A stretch of DNA of 46,472 nucleotides from Sphingobacterium sp. (GTDB lineage: Bacteria; Bacteroidota; Bacteroidia; Sphingobacteriales; Sphingobacteriaceae): the NCBI GenBank assembly GCA_031253985.1, contig JAIRVH010000056.1:1-46472 (forward strand), written 5' to 3'. This document shows, piece after piece, positions 25,903-35,171 of the stretch. Under the pieces are notes generated by a model. It made no database searches and was not told where the DNA came from. It was given only the letters and a program-made list of their open reading frames with translations. The first letter of the stretch is position 1; every line of letters begins with the position of its first letter. A program made the position numbers and the translations under genes.

Positions 25903-26379
25903 CTAGTAAATATGAAAATTTAGCGGAATATTCACGCCTACTGATACTGTAATTCCATCGATAGGCTTAAAATTTTTCTTTGTGTTATAATCAAATCCGT
26001 ATCCAACACCCAGATCAACAATAGAGAAAAGACTTGCTCCTATTTTGGGGGTAATTGTGTAAGGTGTGAGCTCCGCTTTTACGAAAGGAAAAAGTACAAA
26101 ATCATTTAAATAATATGTAAATCCTAGTTCGGGAATGACAGTCGTTTTCCCTTCCATCCAGCTGAAGTTGGCACCGGCATCAATTTTCATATATTGAAAA
26201 TCATTAGGCGCGAACAAACCCCAACCCGAAACTTTCAGAAAATTACCACTTTGATACTGATAACCCACCGAAGGACCCCAGATCCATTTATTATGTTGTT
26301 TCCAAGGCTGTTCTTGTGCCATGGAAAACGAAACAAATAAAGAAAGGATAATAAATAATGATAATGTTCTTCGTTTCAT
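25903..26379 (-). CDS. Small outer-membrane beta-barrel protein, copy 2
   Basis: 158 residues with a signal peptide (cut near 'SFSMAQE'). Strand pattern and blocks such as 'ANFSW', 'VIPELGFTYY', 'AELTPYTITPKIGASLF' and 'DLGVGYGFDYNTKK' match its downstream neighbour, so the two arose by tandem duplication and then diverged considerably. The first gene of the pair; likely co-transcribed. No enzyme motif. Confidence 0.75.
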   Translation of the reverse strand: MKRRTLSLFIILSLFVSFSMAQEQPWKQHNKWIWGPSVGYQYQSGNFLKVSGWGLFAPNDFQYMKIDAGANFSWMEGKTTVIPELGFTYYLNDFVLFPFVKAELTPYTITPKIGASLFSIVDLGVGYGFDYNTKKNFKPIDGITVSVGVNIPLNFHIY

Positions 26380-26519
26380 CCAGCTAAATTACAAACTATA
26401 ATCTATTTTATGGAATACAACAGGTACCCAGTAGAATAGTTTTACTTAAAACAGAAAAATCCCATTCACATAACTAACAGCGCCATATGAAATAGAAAAA
26501 ATGGCTGTTATGGCTATTT

Positions 26520-27650
26520 CTAGTGTTCCAGAATCTTGATTCTGATAAATTGAGCTCTATCGCTCAAAGAACCATCCTCCCCCCAATAATCATTAACATG
26601 ATTAGCAGCAGTATAAATACATCCATCTTTGCCCCAGAACATCAATTCAGGCTTCCAGGTTGGCATCCACTCTTTAAAACTGATAAAAAATAGGGATGTC
26701 ACCTTCCCCTGTTTCACGTGGAAGAGCTGTAAGTCCCCGGTCGATTCATAGGGGTCAGCATGTAGCGTAACCAAATACTTAAGATCAGGGGAAAAGAGCG
26801 GGTAATCTCCACATTCTACAATAAGATGGCCATCCTGTCGATCAAAAAGCCGTACATCAGCGCTTTCCCAATAGTTCCCTTCGATAGCAAAGGCATTTAG
26901 AAAATCATAATGCCCTTTATAAAAGAAACGAGATTCAAGCTCATTATCAACGTCCTTATCTGTGAACGTCAGCTTTTTCCCGTTTGCTAAAGGCAGTTCC
27001 AAAATCTTCCCATTTTTTGTATAAGACAAAGTGTCCTTTATCAGATAATCTTTTGCTGTCTTTTGAGCAGCCAAAAAGGTCTGTTCATCAATCAATTCCA
27101 GGTGGAGATATTGGTCCAACGCGTGGCCTTTCTCGTAATATGATTCTTTGCCATTTACATTGATGGAAACAATCGAATTCAACTCCTTAGGTGAAATTGT
27201 GATCTTGTCCTGTTTGCCCAGCTTAGACTTGGCTACATAGACCTTTTCCCATTGTGTGACATCACCTGTTTCACCGTTGGATCCTTTATAATCACGTTGA
27301 ATACGATCCATGATCGCAAACCATTCACCTTCTTCCCCTATAATATCCAATTTGGTACCGTATGGATACTTCCCTAATACAGGCGCATCCTTAGCTGCTC
27401 CTTGTCTGAATTCTACTCCAGCACGGTCAACAACATACATATTTTTCAAAACTTTGGTCTTATCATAATCAATTGGCAAAGGCGGGAATTTAGCAGAGCT
27501 TACCGTATCTTTTAAGGAAGCCGCCTCATACTGTAAAGAATCGGCGGCAGCCTTCTCTGTTGTCTTCGTACGATTACTACAGCTCAAAGTACTCAAGCAA
27601 ATGGCCGCTCCAATAACCGTGTAAAATGATAAAAATATAAGTTTTTCCAT
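26520..27650 (-). CDS. SH3-domain lipoprotein
   Basis: Started at the ATG at 27650, the protein has a classic lipoprotein signal: 'MEKLIFLSF', hydrophobic core and 'STLSC' lipobox at about residue 24. The ATG at 27674 would add eight residues and spoil this. Residues 70-145 form a bacterial SH3-like domain ('NMYVVDRAGVEFRQG', 'LGKYPYGTKLDIIGEEGEWFAI'), common in cell-wall-associated proteins. The C-terminal 240 residues are unrecognised, ending in a WxxD-rich beta region that may be a propeller-like module. Probably periplasmic and membrane-anchored. Confidence 0.7.
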   Translation of the reverse strand: MEKLIFLSFYTVIGAAICLSTLSCSNRTKTTEKAAADSLQYEAASLKDTVSSAKFPPLPIDYDKTKVLKNMYVVDRAGVEFRQGAAKDAPVLGKYPYGTKLDIIGEEGEWFAIMDRIQRDYKGSNGETGDVTQWEKVYVAKSKLGKQDKITISPKELNSIVSINVNGKESYYEKGHALDQYLHLELIDEQTFLAAQKTAKDYLIKDTLSYTKNGKILELPLANGKKLTFTDKDVDNELESRFFYKGHYDFLNAFAIEGNYWESADVRLFDRQDGHLIVECGDYPLFSPDLKYLVTLHADPYESTGDLQLFHVKQGKVTSLFFISFKEWMPTWKPELMFWGKDGCIYTAANHVNDYWGEDGSLSDRAQFIRIKILEH

Positions 27651-27834
27651 AAAGGTCAAGTTAGCCATTCCCATGCCAAAAAAAATACCGGTATTCAGGT
27701 ATTCTTGAGAGACAATAATCTGACCAGATCGCTAGATCATAACAACAAAGGTTCTGACACCCATTTTTAAGATTAGAAAGTAGCTCATACGACATACCAA
27801 TTGCCTCAAGTCCTTATTAAAACAAAAATAAATA

Positions 27835-28611
27835 CTAATCTTTTAACCACAGATTTTTTCCTTTTATCTGTAAACCAGTTTTTCGATGACGAAGGACGGT
27901 CCAGATGATTGCACAACCAATCGTAAAAAAACGAAAAAAGTTACTCCATTTATTTCCTGCAGCCGTATCTGCGACATCAAAGATTATCCATACGGAGTTC
28001 ATAAAAATATGCAATGCTATGGGCACCCAAAGATTGAATTTCCATTCTACGTACAGCCAGGAGAACAGGATAGATCCCAAGAAAGTAATACCAAAAATCA
28101 GGGTCAGCTCCCCTAAATCTTGACTCTGATAAAGGTGCAGAAAAGCAAAAATCAATGATGTTGTGAAAATAGCTGGAATAAAGCCCAGCCGGGTATATCG
28201 AAAGACTAAACCAAAAAAATATGCTCGGAAGATTATTTCTTCAAAAAAACCTGACGAAACACTATTGATTAAGAAAGAATTGGGATCTATATGACGATTA
28301 AAGGGAAAAATAACGGCGTAGCCCAGAAACATGGGTAAAGTGGTTAACATTCCAAAAAAAATTCCCTGTATCAAAGATCGATTCAAACCGAATTTGTCTA
28401 GGAGTCCTATTGGGCTCATTGGCGTTAATAGCATTGCACCTACAAATAGTGGCAAGAGGCTGATTGAATACGTCAGCACATGTCCCAAGAATCTATTGTG
28501 AACACAGTTTGTGATCCTGGATTGGACTGTCGCAAAAAACAAATAGTCAAGGATAAAGTATATTCCGAAGAAGAGAAATAATACCAGCAGGTTTAAATTT
28601 TTATTGTTCAT
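27835..28611 (-). CDS. CPBP-family intramembrane metalloprotease
   Basis: A multi-pass membrane protein with the Abi/CPBP motifs: 'FFEEIIFRAYFFG' (paired glutamates and arginine), histidine in 'FAFLHLYQ' and 'ALHIFMNSVW' (histidine and asparagine). These ligate zinc in Rce1-like intramembrane proteases; some relatives confer bacteriocin self-immunity. Start chosen at 28611 ('MNNKNLNLL'): two TAATTTTG -7-like elements at 28623-28630 and 28651-28658 lie just upstream, and one overlaps the alternative ATG at 28653. Neighbours give no substrate. Confidence 0.85.
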   Translation of the reverse strand: MNNKNLNLLVLFLFFGIYFILDYLFFATVQSRITNCVHNRFLGHVLTYSISLLPLFVGAMLLTPMSPIGLLDKFGLNRSLIQGIFFGMLTTLPMFLGYAVIFPFNRHIDPNSFLINSVSSGFFEEIIFRAYFFGLVFRYTRLGFIPAIFTTSLIFAFLHLYQSQDLGELTLIFGITFLGSILFSWLYVEWKFNLWVPIALHIFMNSVWIIFDVADTAAGNKWSNFFRFFTIGCAIIWTVLRHRKTGLQIKGKNLWLKD

Positions 28612-28622
28612 CTTTTTTTGAG

Positions 28623-28658
28623 CAAAATTATGCTCCAGAAAAAGAGTGAACAAAATTA
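28623..28658 (-). promoter_or_regulatory. Two TAATTTTG -7-like elements upstream of the CPBP gene
   Basis: TAATTTTG occurs twice on the minus strand, at 28651-28658 and 28623-28630, each fitting TAnnTTTG. The upstream copy would give a leader of about 30 bases; the downstream copy an almost leaderless mRNA starting near 28616. Confidence 0.4.
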
Positions 28659-28695
28659 TGTGGTATACGGCATGTTTTAGGGATGATTGACAAGG

Positions 28696-29568
28696 TCACA
28701 AACGAGCTTGCAATAGATAAGACTTAACAGTCCCAACAGCAGATCTCGAAACAAGAGCACAATCTTCCGTGTCGGCAAAACGCAATAGCAGTCCTTGGGT
28801 GTTTCCTTCCTTTTTAATTATTTTTTCAAGATTGACCAGATACGACCTGTGGCAGCGGACAACAGTACCCGTATTCAATAATTGATCCAATCGTGCCAAA
28901 GTAATTCGCACCATCTGTTTTTCCACCGTATCCTCTTTTCGATAATAGATCATACAATAATTATCCATCGATTTTGCAAAAATAAAATCGTTGTGGGGTA
29001 AAGTGAATGTTTGATTCCCATTGGGGATATTGACCACATTTAAGCAGCCATTATTTTTTTCCTTAACTTCTTGTTGAGCAACTAGGCTGATCTCTTCAGC
29101 TGGCACTAGATTCTTTGTTTCTTGAAGACGATGTCTGTCGATACGGAGCAGAAAATAAATTGATCCAATCGGAACATACAACGATAAGGTATATAATCCG
29201 ATGTAGGGTAAGTTACCCCACTGCAACAGCCCGTGATTAATCATATAGCTATGATAAAAGAAATTCAGAAAACAAGCTAATAGGTAAACAAGGGAAATAC
29301 GAAGTAGCTCCGCACCAATTGTCCATTGCTTTTTATACAAGAGGATAGAAACGGAAGTGTAGGCAAACGCGAATATGATTCCATATCCCGACAATAACCA
29401 AAATTTATAAGCATTATCAAAATTATATGTCCCAAACGGCTGAAAAACGATGAGGAATAAATAGGAAGATAAACCAAGCAGTATGGCGTAAGTAAGCGTC
29501 TCGCCCATTAATGCGATCCTGGAGATTACACATCTAGGATATTTTCCGATAGAATTTTTAAATATCAT
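28696..29568 (-). CDS. Membrane-bound LytTR transcriptional regulator
   Basis: Four hydrophobic segments in residues 20-145 lead into a charged linker and a C-terminal LytTR DNA-binding domain (about 185-288: 'FTLPHNDFIFAKSMDNYCMI', 'VRCHRSYLVNLEKI'). There is no receiver domain, so this is a one-component, membrane-tethered regulator sensing within the membrane or via a partner. The CPBP gene lies 85 bases downstream on the same strand. Such architecture is frequent in Bacteroidota but little studied. Confidence 0.88.
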   Translation of the reverse strand: MIFKNSIGKYPRCVISRIALMGETLTYAILLGLSSYLFLIVFQPFGTYNFDNAYKFWLLSGYGIIFAFAYTSVSILLYKKQWTIGAELLRISLVYLLACFLNFFYHSYMINHGLLQWGNLPYIGLYTLSLYVPIGSIYFLLRIDRHRLQETKNLVPAEEISLVAQQEVKEKNNGCLNVVNIPNGNQTFTLPHNDFIFAKSMDNYCMIYYRKEDTVEKQMVRITLARLDQLLNTGTVVRCHRSYLVNLEKIIKKEGNTQGLLLRFADTEDCALVSRSAVGTVKSYLLQARL

Positions 29569-29780
29569 AATTTTATAAATTTAGTATTTTTCCCTGAATC
29601 GATAATAGCATATTTCTACCAGATTTTTCGGAGGGAAGAGACCCATTTGAAATTTTTTAGCATAAAATTGAAATATATTGAATTTATGATTTAACTTAGA
29701 AGATACTTTTTCAAGCACTGTGTAGTTCTTCGGGGCTACAAGCGATTGTCATATTATTTAAACCATCTAATTCTCTTGCT

Positions 29781-31115
29781 ATGCGCTTACCTCAACTAAT
29801 TACTTTACTTTTTTGCACATTTTCTATGCAAGCCGTGTACAGTCAACAAAAGCAGGTTTTAATAGAAAATGTTAAACTGATCGACTTTAGCAGCCAGATG
29901 TTGACACCGCCAAAATATGTTTTAATCAACGGGAACACCATCCAGACCATCAGCGACTTGCCCATTAACGCGATAGGAAATGATCTAATCAAAATTGATG
30001 GCAAGGGTAAAACACTAATGCCGGGTTTAATTGATGCCCATGTTCATTTGGTATTCGGTGCTTTGACAATGCCACAAATGATGAAAAATGATCTATCAGA
30101 GGAGTTTCTTATTAATACGGTGGGCCAGTCAGCACAGCAGATGTTGATGCGGGGCTTTACGAGTGTAAGGGATGTTGGTGGTCCAATATTTCCACTAAAA
30201 GCTGCTATTGACAAAGGCAAACTTCTGGGACCGAGAATATGGCCTTCTGGTGCTACAATAAGCCAGACCGCGGGCCACGGTGATTTTCGTACTCCAGAAG
30301 AGAAATCACGGCGATTTTTCGGGATTGTCTCTCGTGCAGAGCGCTATGGCGCCACATTTATTGCAGATGGACGGGACGAGGTGCTGACTGCAGTAAGAGA
30401 GAATCTGAGGTTTGGAGCCAGCCAGATCAAACTCATGGCTGGAGGAGGGACTTCTTCCGCATATGATCCTGTAGATGTCACACAATATACACTGGACGAG
30501 ATGAAAGCTGCGGTGGAAGCGGCAGAAGACTGGGGCACTTATGTCACGGTGCATGCCTATACACCTAGAGCAATACGAAGAGCTATCGAAGCAGGCGTAA
30601 AATGTATAGAACACGGACAGCTGCTCGATGAAGAAACGTTGCAGCTAATTGCGCAAAAAAATATTTGGCTCAGTTTACAGAATCTTATAGAAGACACTCC
30701 CGATATGGATCCACAACGGAGAATTAAGCGCAAACCTGTCATCGAGGGTCAGGAGAAAGTATGGCCTATGGCAAAAAAAATAGGTGTAAAGCTAGCCTGG
30801 GGCACTGATTTTCTTTTCGAACCTGATCTGAATAAACTACAGAACGAATTTATATTGCGCCTTCAGAAATGGTTTACGAATGCTGAGATCATTAAAATGG
30901 TTACCCAAGATAACGGCGAACTCCTGCAGCTTTCGGGATTAAGAAGTCCTTATCCTGGTAAGCTCGGAACAATCGAAGAGGGGGCTTTGGCAGATCTACT
31001 TCTCGTTGACGGAGATCCTCTTAAAAATTTGAAACTATTGGCAGATCCAGATAAAAACTTTTTGCTGATTATTAAAGACGGTCAGATCTATAAAAATAAC
31101 CTTCAAAAACGTTAA
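29781..31115 (+). CDS. Secreted amidohydrolase-superfamily protein
   Basis: Signal peptide (1-21, 'MQAVYSQQ') then a metal-dependent TIM barrel of the imidazolonepropionase/prolidase-like group. Ligands seen: 'GLIDAHVHL' (HxH near 86-88), carboxylated lysine in 'QIKLMAGGG', histidines in 'VTVHAYT' and 'CIEHGQ', and aspartate in 'WGTDFLFE'. Beta-sandwich residues flank the barrel ('GALADLLLVDGDPL'). Likely hydrolyses a peptide or cyclic amide in the periplasm. Length 444 is normal. An inverted repeat 28 bases past the stop may end its transcript. Confidence 0.9.
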   Translation: MRLPQLITLLFCTFSMQAVYSQQKQVLIENVKLIDFSSQMLTPPKYVLINGNTIQTISDLPINAIGNDLIKIDGKGKTLMPGLIDAHVHLVFGALTMPQMMKNDLSEEFLINTVGQSAQQMLMRGFTSVRDVGGPIFPLKAAIDKGKLLGPRIWPSGATISQTAGHGDFRTPEEKSRRFFGIVSRAERYGATFIADGRDEVLTAVRENLRFGASQIKLMAGGGTSSAYDPVDVTQYTLDEMKAAVEAAEDWGTYVTVHAYTPRAIRRAIEAGVKCIEHGQLLDEETLQLIAQKNIWLSLQNLIEDTPDMDPQRRIKRKPVIEGQEKVWPMAKKIGVKLAWGTDFLFEPDLNKLQNEFILRLQKWFTNAEIIKMVTQDNGELLQLSGLRSPYPGKLGTIEEGALADLLLVDGDPLKNLKLLADPDKNFLLIIKDGQIYKNNLQKR

Positions 31116-31142
31116 CATATCCAACGCAGAATTTATTGCATC

Positions 31143-31183
31143 TCGAAAATATATTTGATCGCAATGATAAAATATATTTTCGA
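31143..31183. repeat. Perfect 14-base inverted repeat
   Basis: TCGAAAATATATTT (31143-31156) and its exact complement (31170-31183) flank a 13-base loop. It lies between the amidohydrolase stop and the GNAT-like gene. No T-tract follows, so an operator or weak terminator are both possible. Confidence 0.8.
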
Positions 31184-31319
31184 TGACATCGATTAAAATA
31201 TGCTGTTTTGACCTATTAAGGTGAGAAATGATTCGAACAAAATTTACCACCACTTTGCGCAGACGGTTGCATTAAGGTATAATTTATTTGAAGAGTAAAC
31301 AGCTTTGCATTTAATTGAT

Positions 31320-31327
31320 TAGTTTTG
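31320..31327 (+). promoter_or_regulatory. Candidate -7 element before the GNAT-methyltransferase operon
   Basis: TAGTTTTG fits TAnnTTTG. If used, transcription starts near 31334 and the GTG at 31355 would be the start codon. A TTTG at 31304-31307 is nearer than the usual -33 spacing. Confidence 0.35.
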
Positions 31328-32164
31328 CGTTTAAACGATAAATCAAAGCATTCGGTGGCATTATTATTTAACGACGGGCGTCCAGTAGTAAGACTAAGAG
31401 CATTTCGGGCTATCGACGATCCCCAAACCTGTGAACGTTTCATAGAGGGACACGCGCACGTGTTAACCGCTATAGGCGTAAAGAAAGTAACTTCTTCCAA
31501 AAATGACTGGATGTACAATCCGGCATCATTCGTACTGATCGTCGAATCCCTGGATGGCGATAAAGTCTATGGTGGCGTACGTATACACGTGTCTGGAGGG
31601 AGCGAACCGCTTCCGATTGAACAGGCCACGGGAGCGATGGATGCTAAAATCTTAGACCTTGTTTATGATTATGCGCAACAGGGGACAGGTGAAGGCTGTG
31701 GTCTATGGAACTCTAGGGAAATTGCTGGGTATGGCATCGGGAGCATATTTTTAACAAGAGCGGGCGCAGCAATCAGTACACAGGTTGGCATTAAATCGCT
31801 GTTTGCTTTATGTGCGCCTTATACGGTGAAATTAGCGGAAAGTGTTGGCTACCGGATTGATACAAGCGTTGGAAATAATGGTACTTTCTATTATCCTAAA
31901 TTGGATTTACTGGCCACAGTGATGATCATGCGAAATTTAGATACCTTGACAGAAGCCGATCAAGAAAATAAAGAAGCAATTTTGTCCCTACGTAATAATT
32001 CTAATATTGTCCGCATAGAAACTTTGCGGAATAAGGAGATTGAGATCCACTATCAAATCGATATTCCCAATCTCGATCAATGGGATTTAAACGAGATTAT
32101 TAAAAACCTGAAACATACATCATTAGATCATAAACCAGATGATCGTAATTTAAATATTTTGTAA
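31325..32164 (+). CDS. GNAT-fold acyltransferase-like protein
   Basis: The central part reads like the acyl-CoA-binding core of a GNAT enzyme: 'GLWNSREIAGYGIGSIFLTRAG' followed by 'KSLFALCAPYTVKLAESVGY'. The N-terminal 'VVRLRAFRAIDD' and 'DGDKVYGGVRIHVSGG' strands are also GNAT-like, while the last 70 residues are extra. Substrate unknown. The longest frame starts with TTG at 31325 (stop at 31316-31318), but a -7-like TAGTTTTG at 31320-31327 overlaps it; GTG at 31355 ('VALLFNDG') is a plausible real start. Its stop overlaps the methyltransferase ATG (TAATG), so the two are coupled. Followed by a 7TM sensor kinase and two receivers. Confidence 0.7.
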   Translation: MRLNDKSKHSVALLFNDGRPVVRLRAFRAIDDPQTCERFIEGHAHVLTAIGVKKVTSSKNDWMYNPASFVLIVESLDGDKVYGGVRIHVSGGSEPLPIEQATGAMDAKILDLVYDYAQQGTGEGCGLWNSREIAGYGIGSIFLTRAGAAISTQVGIKSLFALCAPYTVKLAESVGYRIDTSVGNNGTFYYPKLDLLATVMIMRNLDTLTEADQENKEAILSLRNNSNIVRIETLRNKEIEIHYQIDIPNLDQWDLNEIIKNLKHTSLDHKPDDRNLNIL

Positions 32165-32928
32165 TGGACACAAAACATTATGGTGCCGGCTATTTAATGG
32201 ATACCGGCGATTTTCTTAAGCAGTTAAAAATACATTCTTATACGCCGTTCAATACCATTAAAGAGGGCGTGGTTGTTGATCTTGGTTGTGGCACGGGAAT
32301 GGATGCCATCAACCTGGCAAATATGCTCGGGCATAATGTTCTCGTTGTCGGATTAGATCATGACAAGGCCTTAATTGAGCATGCCAAAACGAGCAGTGCA
32401 CAAATAAAAAACGTGGACTTTGTTCAGGGCGAGGTTTATCAGCTTAGTTTTACAGACAATTCTATTTCTGGTATAAGAATGGAGCGCGTTGTACAGCATC
32501 TACTGGAACCACAAAAAATGTTTGCTGAAGTTCACCGTGTTTTGCGTGAAGGTCAGCCCCTGGTAATCGTTGAGACAATATGGAATAGTCTGACGTTTTA
32601 TAGCAAGCATGTTGACATTGAGGCTAAAATATGTCATTATTTGACAGAGGAAAAAGTTAATAACGGCTGGGCTGGAAATAAATTGACCTCGGACTTATTG
32701 GTTCAGGGCTTTAAACAGGTTCAATTGCAGACTTTCTGTATGGTGACACGTTCGAAAGAGGAGGCGAATCGTTACCTTTTCCTAGATAAAATTCTGTTGG
32801 AGATGGTCGAAAAAGAGAAATTGAGCGCAGCTGAAATGGAAGAATTTCAAAAAACATTAGACCAAGCGGATGAAGTTGGCTGTTTTCTTGTTTCTATGAA
32901 TTTAGTTATAGCTGAAGCAAAAAAATAG
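32164..32928 (+). CDS. Class I SAM-dependent methyltransferase
   Basis: Rossmann-fold methyltransferase. Motif I 'VVDLGCGTG' (37-45) binds S-adenosylmethionine, 'VVGLDHD' supplies the acidic ribose ligand, and 'GIRMERVVQHL' then 'EVHRVLREGQPLVIVE' are the post-motif strands of UbiE/type-11 enzymes. The C-terminal region is helical. It overlaps the preceding acyltransferase-like gene by one base and ends 7-10 bases before the sensor kinase, so all three are probably one transcript. Substrate unknown; small-molecule methylation is likely. Confidence 0.88.
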   Translation: MDTKHYGAGYLMDTGDFLKQLKIHSYTPFNTIKEGVVVDLGCGTGMDAINLANMLGHNVLVVGLDHDKALIEHAKTSSAQIKNVDFVQGEVYQLSFTDNSISGIRMERVVQHLLEPQKMFAEVHRVLREGQPLVIVETIWNSLTFYSKHVDIEAKICHYLTEEKVNNGWAGNKLTSDLLVQGFKQVQLQTFCMVTRSKEEANRYLFLDKILLEMVEKEKLSAAEMEEFQKTLDQADEVGCFLVSMNLVIAEAKK

Positions 32929-32938
32929 CACTATAGTG

Positions 32939-35089
32939 ATGAAATGCTGGCTTAACTTGATCTTCCTATTTATTTTTACGTGCAGTTCAACATGTTTTGG
33001 AGAGGTTATTATCGATCATTCGACACAGCGCACATTAATTGGATATGGCTTGGAGCGTTATACAGGACAGGGAGAACCCAACTTTGCAGATACCTCAGCA
33101 GCTTCCTTTCAGGCTTTGGAAAGCAAGGTGCCCAATCTAGGTATCTCACCCGATGCTATCTGGTTTCGATTGCCTGTGACCAATAAGGGCAAAGAGAAAC
33201 TTGAACTCTTGCTTGAAATTGCCTATCCTCTGCTGGATGAAGTCGAACTTTTTGCACCATCATCAGATGGGAGTTATAAATCGATCAAGCTGGGTGAACA
33301 TCAATCTTTTTCGACTAGAAAATATAAGGTTCCTAATTATGCATTCGACATTCAATTACCAGGAAATGAGAAAACCATATTTTTTCTTCGCGTCAAAAGT
33401 ACCGAACAGATCATTCTCCCGATCTATTTAAGCAACGAGCGCAGTTTCTTAAAAGAAATGAATGACGACAGTTTGTTAAGCGGCATTTATATTGGTATTG
33501 TCGGCATTATGGCGATATACAATTTGTTCTTATTTTTCTCTGTTCGTGAAAGGGGCTATCTGTATTATGTACTTTATGTTCTTTGTGCAGGAATAACACA
33601 GATGGGTATTAAAGGTTACAGTTTTCAATATTTGTGGCCAAACTGGACTTACTTTGCAACAAAGGGGCCTATTATCTTTGGATGTTTATCCGGATTATGC
33701 GCGTTGCTTTTTGCAGATTCATTTCTTCAATTACCTAAAAACGCTCCTCGGTCAAGACGTGTGATTACTGTTTTTATCGTCCTTTTTGTCATTGGAAGCC
33801 TTCTTTCACTGCTTAATCTGACGCAACCGGCCTTCATGGTGATGCAGCTAACAACAGGAGCGGGGTCTTTATTTGTCCTTTACTTATCCTATCGTGTGAT
33901 GATAAATGGCTATAAGCCTGCTAAATACTTTGTTTATGGCTGGACAATTTTGCTGTTGGGTTCTGTCATATTTCTTTTAAAAGACTATGGCATCTTAAAG
34001 TATAGCGATTTTACCAGCAATTCTGTACAAATCGCATCTGTCGTGGAGATGGCCTTATTGTCCTTCGGTCTAGCCTATAGTATCAATATTTTAAAAGAAG
34101 AGAAAGAAGCATCACAAGTCAGAGAATTAGCAATTTCACTAGAAAACGAAAGACTGATACGTGAACAGAATATTGTATTGGAGCAAAAAGTAGATGAGCG
34201 CACACGTGAGTTAACAGAGTCTAATGAGTCCCTGCAAACCACGCTTACTCACTTAAAGGAAACGCAGTCTCAGCTTGTCGAAGCCGAGAAGATGGCCTCA
34301 CTTGGTCAATTGACAGCAGGAGTCGCCCATGAGATTAACAATCCTATTAACTTTGTTACGTCGAATGTCGCGCCGTTAAAACGCGATATCAAGATGATCT
34401 GGGAAACCTTGGAGGAGGTAGAACGCATAGCTTTTAAAGACGGTATATCTGATGCAGAAAAACAATCTCAAATCAAGAAGTTCAAAGATGATCTGGATAT
34501 TGATTATCTGAAAACGGAAGTTGATTTTCTATTAAAAGGTATGCACGATGGTGCTCACCGGACTGCCGAAATAGTAAAGAGCTTACGGATCTTTTCTCGT
34601 GTTGACGAGGATACGTTAAAATTTGCAGATCTAAATGAAGGATTAGAATCAACAATGGTTATCCTCAATAGCTTATTAAATAATACAATAGAAGTTGATA
34701 AGATTTATGGTGATATGCCTAAGGTTGAATGTCATGCAGGAAAACTTAACCAGGTCTTCCTGAATATTGTGACAAATGCTATTTACGCCATAAATAAGAA
34801 GTTTAATCACGATGTTGGTGGTAAACTATGGATTGAGACAGGTGTCTCCGAAGACAATGCGTCTGTTTTTATCAAAATTGCAGACAATGGTATCGGGATT
34901 CCGAAAGAAATCCATGAACGGATATTTGAGCCCTTTTTTACGACGAAAGATGTGGGAGAGGGTACAGGTTTGGGAATGTCCATTGCCTATAATACCATTG
35001 CGAAGCATCATGGTCGGATTATTGTAGATTCAGAAGTAGGTGAGGGTACAAGTTTTACACTAATCATTCCTATTCAACAAAGTAATTAG
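32939..35089 (+). CDS. 7TM-DISM sensor histidine kinase
   Basis: Signal peptide (1-23, 'STCFGE'), a periplasmic 7TMR-DISMED2 jelly-roll (about 30-180, 'AIWFRLPVTNKGKEKLELLLEI'), seven transmembrane helices (about 182-385), a coiled coil (390-445), then HisKA with H464 in 'LTAGVAHEINNP' and HATPase_c ('GIGIPKEIHERIFEPFFTTK', 'GTGLGMSIAYN'). DISM receptors are thought to bind carbohydrate or other small ligands. GTG at 32936 precedes the preferred ATG 32939. Coupled to the methyltransferase gene upstream; a receiver-kinase gene follows after 82 bases. Confidence 0.95.
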   Translation: MKCWLNLIFLFIFTCSSTCFGEVIIDHSTQRTLIGYGLERYTGQGEPNFADTSAASFQALESKVPNLGISPDAIWFRLPVTNKGKEKLELLLEIAYPLLDEVELFAPSSDGSYKSIKLGEHQSFSTRKYKVPNYAFDIQLPGNEKTIFFLRVKSTEQIILPIYLSNERSFLKEMNDDSLLSGIYIGIVGIMAIYNLFLFFSVRERGYLYYVLYVLCAGITQMGIKGYSFQYLWPNWTYFATKGPIIFGCLSGLCALLFADSFLQLPKNAPRSRRVITVFIVLFVIGSLLSLLNLTQPAFMVMQLTTGAGSLFVLYLSYRVMINGYKPAKYFVYGWTILLLGSVIFLLKDYGILKYSDFTSNSVQIASVVEMALLSFGLAYSINILKEEKEASQVRELAISLENERLIREQNIVLEQKVDERTRELTESNESLQTTLTHLKETQSQLVEAEKMASLGQLTAGVAHEINNPINFVTSNVAPLKRDIKMIWETLEEVERIAFKDGISDAEKQSQIKKFKDDLDIDYLKTEVDFLLKGMHDGAHRTAEIVKSLRIFSRVDEDTLKFADLNEGLESTMVILNSLLNNTIEVDKIYGDMPKVECHAGKLNQVFLNIVTNAIYAINKKFNHDVGGKLWIETGVSEDNASVFIKIADNGIGIPKEIHERIFEPFFTTKDVGEGTGLGMSIAYNTIAKHHGRIIVDSEVGEGTSFTLIIPIQQSN

Positions 35090-35171
35090 TACCAAGATTA
35101 AACTTAAAATAGTTCAATTAACTATTATTTTTTCATATCTTTTGTAAGGGAATAAACCATATAGTAAAATT

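Noticed and set aside
31325..32164. LuxI-type autoinducer synthase
   Set aside because: Some GNAT-like similarity, but the usual R-F-W-E-D-R pattern of LuxI was not recognised, so only a GNAT-like call is kept.
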